Origin: Bacteroidales bacterium
GTDB lineage: Bacteria; Bacteroidota; Bacteroidia; Bacteroidales; DTU049
Assembly (NCBI GenBank): GCA_016937255.1
Contig: JAFGWG010000021.1
Location: 1-37,266 of the forward strand
DNA length: 37,266 nucleotides
Reading direction: 5' to 3'
The translations under genes and the position numbers were made by a program. The notes beneath the pieces are model-generated. The model was not told the DNA's origin. It ran no database searches and worked only from the letters and a program-made list of their open reading frames with translations. Numbering within the stretch: position 1 is the first letter of the stretch; each line of letters opens with the position of its first letter. Below are positions 16,763 to 22,947 of the stretch, piece by piece.

Positions 16763-17767
16763 ATGTATTCAAAACTTGAACAGTACATATTTTTTGCCTT
16801 AAAGAAACACAGGCAAATACATTTACCCGGCTACGGGGTTCTGGAAATCGTTACAAAAGACGCAGAGTCTCACCCCGTGCATCATGAATATGAAGCACCC
16901 GCAGAGTTTATTCAATTTAGCGAAAATGCTGCTCACGGAAAAAATCTTGCTGAGATTCTGGCTACAGATGCTTCTTTAAAGAAATCGATGGCAGAAAAAA
17001 TAATCAATGATTTCTTTGAAACATTTTCACAAAAGCTAAACAGCGAAAACAAAGCTGAGCTGGAAGGAATTGGTGCCTTCTACTTAAAAGGTAAAACGCT
17101 GGAATTTCGAGCTGAACCCAATGCAGAATTATTGCAGGTTTATTACGGTCTTTTCAATTTTAAAGCCGGAACGCCAAAGGAAGTAAAACAAGACCATATC
17201 CCAGTTGCTAAAAAGAAGAAAAAACGTAAAATTCCGGCAATTGTTTTCATTATCCTTTTCTTTGGCGCCGCTATTACAGCAGCATTTTTCATTTTTCCGG
17301 AGCAAAGCAATGAAATTTGGAATAAAGCTATCTCCGTATTTGATAAGACTGACGAAAATCGTACGCCCATTGAGAACAATACCGATAGCATTCCCAACGA
17401 TACCGTTGCTATAGCAAATATCGACAGTACCATGGCAGACAGTTCCAATGCAGATACTGCAGATATCGACATCACTCAGAATACCAATGAAAATTCTGGT
17501 TCTAAAATTGAAAACAATACTGTTAGCTCTGGACCAAAATACTATGTAGTAGCAGGATGTTTCCAGATGAAAGAACTGGCCGACAATTTGGTAAGCAAAC
17601 TCAAAAACCAAAACTACCCTGCCCTTATTATAGGAACGACTCCTGAAGGATTGCACATCGTAAGCTTCAATAAAGGCTATTCCAGCAAAGATGAAGCACT
17701 GAAAATGCTAAATCAAATTCAAAGTCGGGATGGACGTAATGATTTATGGATTCATTACGGAAATTAA
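16763..17767 (+). CDS. HU-CCDC81-like and SPOR domain membrane protein
   Basis: The 334 residues join a cytoplasmic HU-like region to a periplasmic peptidoglycan-binding domain. Residues 1-~57 and ~58-140 fit the paired bacterial HU-CCDC81 domains (HLPGYGVLEIV; EGIGAFYLKGKTLEFRAEPN). A Lys/Arg stop-transfer run (150-157) precedes one transmembrane helix (158-178). An Asp/Asn/Ser/Thr-rich linker (~185-255) leads to a C-terminal SPOR domain (~257-334, starting PKYYVVAGCF). SPOR domains bind denuded glycan at division septa, so a link between the cytoplasm (perhaps DNA or protein binding) and the septal wall is plausible but inferred. trmB starts 8 bases downstream. Confidence 0.9.
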   Translation: MYSKLEQYIFFALKKHRQIHLPGYGVLEIVTKDAESHPVHHEYEAPAEFIQFSENAAHGKNLAEILATDASLKKSMAEKIINDFFETFSQKLNSENKAELEGIGAFYLKGKTLEFRAEPNAELLQVYYGLFNFKAGTPKEVKQDHIPVAKKKKKRKIPAIVFIILFFGAAITAAFFIFPEQSNEIWNKAISVFDKTDENRTPIENNTDSIPNDTVAIANIDSTMADSSNADTADIDITQNTNENSGSKIENNTVSSGPKYYVVAGCFQMKELADNLVSKLKNQNYPALIIGTTPEGLHIVSFNKGYSSKDEALKMLNQIQSRDGRNDLWIHYGN

Positions 17768-17775
17768 TATAAACT

Positions 17776-18462
17776 ATGACCAAACGTAAACTAAAGAGAT
17801 TTGACGAGAACAGAACATTCTCTCATTATTTTGAGCGCACTCATAATGAATTGAGTAGTTCTCCTTTTGAATATAAAGGTTCATGGAGTAAAGATTTTTT
17901 TGGCAACGACAACCCAATAATTCTTGAAATTGGCTGTGGCAAAGGAGAATATACTGTAGGACTTGCAAAGCGTTTCCCAGATAAGAATTTCATTGGTCTT
18001 GACATCAAAGGTGCCCGTATTTGGCGTGGAGCAAAAACAGTACAAGAGGAAAGCATAAAGAATGTTGCATTTATTCGCACTCAGGCGGGCTCCATTGACC
18101 TCTGGTTCTCAGAGAACGAAGTGAGTGAAATCTGGTTTACCTTTCCCGATCCACAACCGGGCGCCAGAGAAAACAAAAGGTTAATGTCTCCTCGTTACCT
18201 AAAAATATTTACCAAAATACTTAGGGTTGATGGAATATTTCACTTAAAAACAGATAGTGATTTATTGTACGAATATACCTTAGGAATGATTAAAGAAAAT
18301 CGGCACCGTCTTATTCACCAAATTAACAATGTATATAATGGTCAGATTTCGGGAGCGCTTACTGAAATTCAAACCCATTACGAACAAATATGGCTTAAAG
18401 AAGGAAGAACCATCAAATATATCTCATTCAGTTTAAATCCAGCAATATATGAGCAAGGATAA
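17776..18462 (+). CDS. trmB: tRNA (guanine-N7-)-methyltransferase TrmB
   Basis: TrmB makes m7G46 in the tRNA variable loop using S-adenosylmethionine. The Rossmann motif I is LEIGCGKGEY (50-59). The acidic FIGLDIKGAR and the family motif WFTFPDPQPGARENKRL follow. The usual bacterial motif is PDPWPKxRHxKRR; here PDPQPGAREN is a variant typical of this phylum. The 228 residues are full length. Its 3' end overlaps the next gene by 14 bases, so the two are probably translationally linked. It lies 8 bases after the SPOR gene. Confidence 0.95.
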   Translation: MTKRKLKRFDENRTFSHYFERTHNELSSSPFEYKGSWSKDFFGNDNPIILEIGCGKGEYTVGLAKRFPDKNFIGLDIKGARIWRGAKTVQEESIKNVAFIRTQAGSIDLWFSENEVSEIWFTFPDPQPGARENKRLMSPRYLKIFTKILRVDGIFHLKTDSDLLYEYTLGMIKENRHRLIHQINNVYNGQISGALTEIQTHYEQIWLKEGRTIKYISFSLNPAIYEQG

Positions 18463-18784
18463 AAGTGATTTTTTTGAACGAGTTTGGGCTGTTGTTGTTC
18501 AGATACCTTATGGCAGAGTAAGCAGTTATGGAGCTATTGCCGAATACTTGGGCAGCAAATCATCTTCACGCATAGTGGGCTATGCAATGAATGCATCACA
18601 TACGACCACTACAGGTATTCCAGCTCATAGAGTTGTAAACAGAAATGGTGTTTTGAGTGGCAAAAATCATTTTGGGGCGCCTGGTATTATGCAGCAATTA
18701 TTAGAAAGCGAAGGGATAGAAGTAATAGACGACACCATTATTGACTTCAAGAAACATTTTTGGAACCCATGTGTAGAACTCTAG
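18449..18784 (+). CDS. Alkyltransferase-like (ATL) DNA-binding protein, MGMT family without catalytic Cys
   Basis: The 111 residues match the C-terminal DNA-binding domain of O6-methylguanine-DNA methyltransferase: PYGRVSSYGAIAEYLG, an arginine-finger region, then the active-site loop. The catalytic PCHR is IPAHR here (58-61), with Ala59 in place of the methyl-accepting Cys. It therefore cannot transfer alkyl groups itself. ATL proteins flip and mark O6-alkylguanine and hand it to nucleotide excision repair; the best-known bacterial ones have Trp at this site. The gene starts 14 bases inside trmB in another frame. Confidence 0.9.
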   Translation: MSKDKSDFFERVWAVVVQIPYGRVSSYGAIAEYLGSKSSSRIVGYAMNASHTTTTGIPAHRVVNRNGVLSGKNHFGAPGIMQQLLESEGIEVIDDTIIDFKKHFWNPCVEL

Positions 18785-18830
18785 TGAATTTCTAATGAAG
18801 ATACCTCTATTCGAAATCGGGAAATATTTT

Positions 18831-18838
18831 TATCTTTA
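18831..18838 (+). promoter_or_regulatory. Possible -7 element of nadD
   Basis: TATCTTTA, one mismatch from TAnnTTTG, ends only 6 bases before the nadD ATG, predicting a leader of 0-3 bases. No -33 TTG is seen. Transcription from the upstream genes is the alternative. Confidence 0.3.
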
Positions 18839-18844
18839 CATACC

Positions 18845-19423
18845 ATGAAAAAAGAAACCGCCTTATATTTCGGATCATTCAACCCTCCGCATATAGGACA
18901 TACAGCGATTGCCAATTATATTCTCAACCATAGCGATGCTGATGAGCTGTGGTTTGTAGTTTCCCCTCAAAATCCACTCAAAGCTTCATCTTCTTTACTT
19001 CCTGCAAGAACAAGGCTTGAACTATGCAGACTGGCATTAAACGATCATCCAAAAATGAAAGTCAGTGATATTGAATTTCAACTTTCCAAGCCAAACTACA
19101 CAATACACACACTGATACATTTAGAAGAAAAATTCCCTGATCGTACATTTAGCCTTATTATGGGAATGGACAATCTTCAAAATTTTCACAAGTGGAAAGC
19201 ATACGAAAGCATTCTCGAATATTATAAAATACTTGTATATCCACGTCATGGGTATAATGTAGGAGAATATGAAGACCATCCTTGCGTAAAAATAGTAGAT
19301 GCACCTCTAATGCAAATCAGCAGTAGTTTCATTCGTAAAGAATTGGCTTCAGGTAATGATATAAGATTTTTTTTGCGTGAAAAAGTTTTTGCCATGATTG
19401 ACAAAGAAGGCCTTTACCAATAG
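18845..19423 (+). CDS. nadD: Nicotinate-nucleotide adenylyltransferase
   Basis: NadD joins nicotinate mononucleotide and ATP to deamido-NAD in NAD synthesis. The nucleotidyltransferase motif GSFNPPHIGH is at 10-19. The C-terminal ISSSFIRKEL corresponds to the (I)SSTxxR motif. MGMDNLQNFHKW fits the family's substrate loop. The 192 residues are full length and the start is the only sensible ATG. Confidence 0.95.
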   Translation: MKKETALYFGSFNPPHIGHTAIANYILNHSDADELWFVVSPQNPLKASSSLLPARTRLELCRLALNDHPKMKVSDIEFQLSKPNYTIHTLIHLEEKFPDRTFSLIMGMDNLQNFHKWKAYESILEYYKILVYPRHGYNVGEYEDHPCVKIVDAPLMQISSSFIRKELASGNDIRFFLREKVFAMIDKEGLYQ

Positions 19424-19492
19424 TTTAACGCAATTTGCTATTAAATTTCACCTTTCATCTATGATTCTCATGAACTTAAAAGATAAAATTCA

Positions 19493-19500
19493 TATCTTTG
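19493..19500 (+). promoter_or_regulatory. -7 element of the secreted unknown protein gene
   Basis: TATCTTTG, a perfect TAnnTTTG, lies 14 bases before the ATG at 19515. The predicted leader is about 10 bases. No -33 TTG is evident. Confidence 0.45.
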
Positions 19501-19514
19501 AAAGAAAAAATCAT

Positions 19515-20294
19515 ATGAAATCACTATTTTTCTCCATGGCGGCAGCATTTTTAATGTTTTTCACCCTTGCTATTCAAGCGCAGCCATTAAATAATCCTCA
19601 AAAAGATTTGGTACTCGTGATCAGCTCTGAAGAAGGCAATAATGGTATTGCTGTAACATATAATGAAGATAAAGATCTCTATTATGCAGCTTTTGGGGGT
19701 AATGAATTTTATCCACTAGAGGTATTCACTTCTTCAGGAAAAAATGTGTATTCCGAAAAAATTGGATTTGATGCCAGAGGTTTATCATATGACAAAAAAA
19801 CCAATTGTTTATATGGAAATGCCTACGATGATGGCGGTTATTTCAAAATTTTCCTCAACGATGCCGGCTTGCCCACAGGGCAAATGGAGAATATATTTAC
19901 AGGCATGCATCAACCTACCGAACAGTCTGGTGGTTTTTTCGATATGAAGAAAAAACTGGTATATTTCCGCAACGATGCCACCATTTACACCTATAAATTC
20001 AAAACGGGAACAAGCGTTAAACAATTTGATTTAACTGGAATTTCCTCCAGAGAGATTGAGAACTGCGTGGAGTATGTTGTTATTTATACGGGCAAAAAAG
20101 GCTATGAATTTATTTTAGTGAATTATTTAAGCCCTAAAATATATTTCTTCAACAAAAAAGGAGAGTATGTTAGCAATGTACATATAGACTACTCGGACTA
20201 CATGCATGACTTTTTTAACCTAAGCTACGCCAACGACAGGTTATGGATTTACAGTAAAGATAATCGAAAATGGACTGGATTTAAGATTTTTTAA
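19515..20294 (+). CDS. Secreted protein of unknown function, possible beta-propeller
   Basis: I do not recognise a named family. The ATG at 19515 is chosen because it begins a good signal peptide (MKSLFFSMAAAFLMFFTLAI, cleavage near QAQ). The frame is open upstream into nadD, but that start would bury the signal. The remaining ~235 residues look beta-rich with repeated blade-like strands such as ISSEEGNNGIAVTYNEDKDL, ARGLSYDKKTNCLYGNAYDD and SYANDRLWIYSKD, suggesting a small propeller like those found in periplasmic or surface proteins. There is no T9SS tail and no lipobox, so a periplasmic location is most likely. It is a single-gene unit with its own -7 element. Confidence 0.75.
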   Translation: MKSLFFSMAAAFLMFFTLAIQAQPLNNPQKDLVLVISSEEGNNGIAVTYNEDKDLYYAAFGGNEFYPLEVFTSSGKNVYSEKIGFDARGLSYDKKTNCLYGNAYDDGGYFKIFLNDAGLPTGQMENIFTGMHQPTEQSGGFFDMKKKLVYFRNDATIYTYKFKTGTSVKQFDLTGISSREIENCVEYVVIYTGKKGYEFILVNYLSPKIYFFNKKGEYVSNVHIDYSDYMHDFFNLSYANDRLWIYSKDNRKWTGFKIF

Positions 20295-20425
20295 TCTAGC
20301 TATAAAACGCATATATTTTTGAATTTCACTGCGATTTTATTACAAAATAACGTCTTTCAAAGCCATAAATCAGTTTACGGTCATCATTAATTTTTTATCG
20401 GTCCTCAATCTTACAAGATTTTTTG

Positions 20426-20433
20426 TATTTTTA
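20426..20433 (+). promoter_or_regulatory. Possible -7 element of tRNA-Ser
   Basis: TATTTTTA, one mismatch from TAnnTTTG, followed by CAGCC as at the HU promoter. It lies 12 bases before the tRNA. Confidence 0.35.
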
Positions 20434-20445
20434 CAGCCGGTTTGA

Positions 20446-20533
20446 GGAGAGATGCTCGAGTGGTTTAAGAGGCACGCCTGGAAAGCGTGTAGTCGCCGAA
20501 AGCGACACGAGGGTTCGAATCCCTCTCTCTCCG
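20446..20533 (+). tRNA. tRNA-Ser (anticodon GGA)
   Basis: The acceptor stem pairs GGAGAGA (20446-20452) with TCTCTCC (20526-20532), with discriminator G at 20533. The anticodon stem CACGC/GCGTG (20473-20477, 20485-20489) encloses the loop CTGGAAA with anticodon GGA at 20480-20482. The long variable arm GTCGC-CGAAA-GCGAC marks a class II tRNA. The T stem GAGGG/CCCTC (20509-20513, 20521-20525) encloses TTCGAAT. The 3' CCA is not encoded. It reads UCC and UCU. The Exb operon starts 56 bases after it. Confidence 0.97.
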
Positions 20534-20589
20534 CAAGAAACCAATAATTTGAATTGAAACCTTTTTAAAAAACAAAAATTAAATTCATT

Positions 20590-21408
20590 ATGAAAAAGTT
20601 GATCACACTGGTTGCTGTTGCGAGTTTGCTCATTTTCGGAGCGACCAACATGACTTATGCTCAGGGAGGAACTTCAGATCCAACTGCTACGGCACAAGTT
20701 GACTCTAACAATGTTGACTCTCCAGCTGCTGTTACAGAACAGCCTGTTGACGCCACTGCTGAAGTCGAAGAAACACAAACCTTCCACCAAATACTTAAAG
20801 AGAAGTTTATTGATGGTGGTGCAGAATGGATGACCCCAATTCTTCTTGTATTTGTTTTGGGTCTTGCCTTAATTATTGAAAGAATTATTTACCTGAGTCT
20901 TAGTCGTACAAACACTAAAAAACTTTTAGCTGAGATTGAGCAATCACTCGAAGCAAACGATGTTGAAAGCGCAAAAGAAATTTGCCGTACAACTCGCGGA
21001 CCAGTTGCCAGTGTTTTCTATCAAGGCTTAGATCGTTTCAACGAAGACCTTGATGTTATTGAAAAATCAATTGTTTCATACGGTGGTGTACAAATGGGAC
21101 GTTTGGAAAGCAATCTGAGTTGGATTGGTCTTTTCATTGCTTTGGCTCCTATGCTTGGATTTACCGGAACTGTAATTGGAATGATTGCGGCTTTTGATAA
21201 TATTGAAGCTCAGGGTGATATTAGCCCAACTGTTGTTGCTGGTGGTATGAAAGTAGCTCTTTTAACAACTGTATTCGGTCTTATTGTTGCTATTATTCTA
21301 CAGATTCTTTACAACTTTGTTGTAACGATTATCGAAAAACTCGTAAATGACATGGAAGATTCTACAATCAGCTTCATGGACATCATTTACAAAGTAAAAA
21401 ACAACTAA
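20590..21408 (+). CDS. exbB: MotA/TolQ/ExbB proton channel family protein
   Basis: This is the stator subunit of a proton-motive-force motor that energises outer-membrane transport through TonB, or a Tol-like process. The 272 residues carry an N-terminal signal-like helix (1-24, ending TYAQ), an acidic linker, then TM1 (~82-103), a cytoplasmic helical region, TM2 within WIGLFIALAPMLGFTGTVIG and TM3 within VALLTTVFGLIVAIILQILY. The GFTGTVIGM and ALLTTVFGL signatures are those of the MotA/TolQ/ExbB domain. The N-terminal extension before TM1 is usual for this phylum. It is first of four tightly spaced genes: exbB, a membrane protein and two exbD genes. Confidence 0.93.
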   Translation: MKKLITLVAVASLLIFGATNMTYAQGGTSDPTATAQVDSNNVDSPAAVTEQPVDATAEVEETQTFHQILKEKFIDGGAEWMTPILLVFVLGLALIIERIIYLSLSRTNTKKLLAEIEQSLEANDVESAKEICRTTRGPVASVFYQGLDRFNEDLDVIEKSIVSYGGVQMGRLESNLSWIGLFIALAPMLGFTGTVIGMIAAFDNIEAQGDISPTVVAGGMKVALLTTVFGLIVAIILQILYNFVVTIIEKLVNDMEDSTISFMDIIYKVKNN

Positions 21409-21421
21409 AAAGTCTTAAATT

Positions 21422-21814
21422 ATGAAAGCACTCAAAAGCCTTATATTAATTGTTGTTTTGGTTGTGCTTGCAGCGGTGATTATTTTTGGCGGAACCGATA
21501 CAAGACTCCGCTTAACATATATCATTCTGGGAATTGGATTTCTTACCTTTCTCGGATCTTCACTGTACAGCATTGTATCAAATGCCAAACAAAATGTAAA
21601 AGGACTTGTTGGAGGCGGCGGACTGATTGCGATGATAGTATTGTTTTACTTTATTGCACCCAGAAACGATGTACCGGTATCTCAGTTTGAAAAAACTGGA
21701 ACCAGCCTTAGCTGGGATCCCATCATCGGAGCAGGTCTCTATTCCATTTACGCTTTGCTGGCCATATTTGTGGTCTCATTCATTGTATTATCGATCAGAA
21801 ATTCTTTAAAATAA
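21422..21814 (+). CDS. Small four-helix membrane protein of the Exb operon, function unknown
   Basis: The 130 residues contain four hydrophobic segments (~4-23, 29-52, 60-79 and 99-125) and little else; between the last two is a short polar stretch, APRNDVPVSQFEKTGTSLSW. No catalytic motif is seen. It lies 13 bases after exbB and 7 before the first exbD, so it is very probably cotranslated with the motor. Similar proteins sit in the same place in other Bacteroidota Exb operons, to my knowledge without an assigned role. An accessory subunit or assembly factor of the motor is a reasonable guess. Confidence 0.88.
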   Translation: MKALKSLILIVVLVVLAAVIIFGGTDTRLRLTYIILGIGFLTFLGSSLYSIVSNAKQNVKGLVGGGGLIAMIVLFYFIAPRNDVPVSQFEKTGTSLSWDPIIGAGLYSIYALLAIFVVSFIVLSIRNSLK

Positions 21815-21821
21815 TAATCCT

Positions 21822-22397
21822 ATGGCAAGAAAACTTCCCGAAATAGCCACCTCATCAATGGCAGATATTTCCTTTCTGTTGCTGACGTTCTTTCTACTTA
21901 CGTCATCTATAGATACGGATTTGGGGCTTTCGCGGAGATTGCCGCCTCTGCCAGATGATATACCTCCTCCACCCGTAAAACAAAGAAATGTTTTTGTGGT
22001 TCTGGTAAACGCATACGATATGCTATTGGTAGAGGGTAAACCAGGCAATATTAAAACTCTGCGCGAAGACGCAAAGGAGTTTTTCCTGAACCCCAATAAC
22101 GATCCGAATTTGTCGGAAAGAAGAAAAATGGAAACCATTGAACACATTGGTCCATATGAACGATCAAAAGGAGTGATCTCTCTTCAAAATGACCGTGGCA
22201 CCTCATACAAAACATACATAGCTGTGCAAAATGAGTTAACCGCTGCATTTAATGAAATGAGAGACGATCTTTCCATAGAAAAATTCGGCGTTAAATTCGA
22301 TGACTTGACGAATGAAGATTACCGAAAGGCTATTCAGGAGGCCATTCCTGTGGCCATATCTGAAGCTGAACCAAAAGATATAGGAGGAAAAGACTAA
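21822..22397 (+). CDS. exbD: ExbD/TolR family biopolymer transport protein (first copy)
   Basis: This periplasm-exposed partner of ExbB has one N-terminal helix carrying the proton-relay Asp, seen as D15 in SSMADISFLLLTFFLLTS. The periplasmic part is longer than classical ExbD (191 against ~140 residues), with a Pro-rich LPPLPDDIPPPPVKQR after the helix and an acidic end. The ATG of the next gene shares one base with its TAA (TAATG), implying translational coupling to the second exbD. Confidence 0.92.
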   Translation: MARKLPEIATSSMADISFLLLTFFLLTSSIDTDLGLSRRLPPLPDDIPPPPVKQRNVFVVLVNAYDMLLVEGKPGNIKTLREDAKEFFLNPNNDPNLSERRKMETIEHIGPYERSKGVISLQNDRGTSYKTYIAVQNELTAAFNEMRDDLSIEKFGVKFDDLTNEDYRKAIQEAIPVAISEAEPKDIGGKD

Positions 22398-22864
22398 TGT
22401 CAAGATTTAAAAAGAACGAAAAAAAAGAAGTCCCGGGAATTAATACCGGGTCTATGTCTGACATCATCTTCATGTTCCTCTTCTTCTTTATGGTAATTAC
22501 TACCATTCGTGAAGCAACACTCTTTGTTAAAATCAATGCCCCTTCTGCAACTGAAGTTCAAAAACTGGAACGCAAAAATTTGGTTTCTTATATCTATATT
22601 GGTACGCCAATGAGAACCCAAGTTTATGGTACAGAACCTCGAATTCAGCTCAACGACCAATTCGCAACCGTTGAGGATATCGCAGAATTCATTGAAAAAG
22701 AACGTGCCGCTCGTAATGAAAACGATCGCCAGTTCCTTACTACCTCTTTTAAGATAGATAAAGATGTTAAAATGGGAATTGTAACTGATGTAAAGCAAGA
22801 ATTACGAAAAGTTGGTGCATTTAAGATCAACTATTCCACTAAACGTGGATCTGTAGTAGATTAA
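22397..22864 (+). CDS. exbD: ExbD/TolR family biopolymer transport protein (second copy)
   Basis: This is a second ExbD-type subunit of 155 residues. Its helix contains the key Asp as D22 in TGSMSDIIFMFLFFFMVITT, preceded by a Lys-rich cytoplasmic end. The periplasmic domain shares the ExbD/TolR fold (ATVEDIAEFIEKER; VKQELRKVGAFKINYSTKR) but is quite different from the first copy, so the motor probably uses an ExbD heterodimer. It overlaps the first exbD by one base and is followed by a terminator. tonB is not in this window. Confidence 0.92.
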   Translation: MSRFKKNEKKEVPGINTGSMSDIIFMFLFFFMVITTIREATLFVKINAPSATEVQKLERKNLVSYIYIGTPMRTQVYGTEPRIQLNDQFATVEDIAEFIEKERAARNENDRQFLTTSFKIDKDVKMGIVTDVKQELRKVGAFKINYSTKRGSVVD

Positions 22865-22886
22865 ACTTTTTTATTATTACTGTTTG

Positions 22887-22915
22887 AAAGGGCTGCATTA
22901 TGTGGCCCTTTTTTT
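22887..22915 (+). terminator. Terminator of the Exb operon
   Basis: AAAGGGC (22887-22893) pairs with GCCCTTT (22905-22911) over an 11-base loop, continuing in T to 22915. It overlaps an in-frame ATG at 22900, which argues that the true start of the next gene is further on. Confidence 0.8.
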
Positions 22916-22933
22916 ATTCACAGGAATTTGCAG

Positions 22934-22941
22934 TACCTTTG
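22934..22941 (+). promoter_or_regulatory. -7 element of the sacsin-like ATPase gene
   Basis: TACCTTTG, a perfect TAnnTTTG, ends 6 bases before the ATG at 22948. The predicted transcript would start 2-3 bases before, or at, the start codon. No -33 TTG is seen. Confidence 0.5.
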
Positions 22942-22947
22942 TTACGT

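Noticed and set aside
18449-18784. Active Ogt/MGMT methyltransferase
   Set aside because: The methyl-accepting Cys is replaced by Ala in PAHR, and the chain is too short for a full MGMT.
22900-22947. Extended start of the sacsin-like ATPase
   Set aside because: It lies inside the Exb terminator and before a perfect -7 element; the ATG at 22948 fits better.
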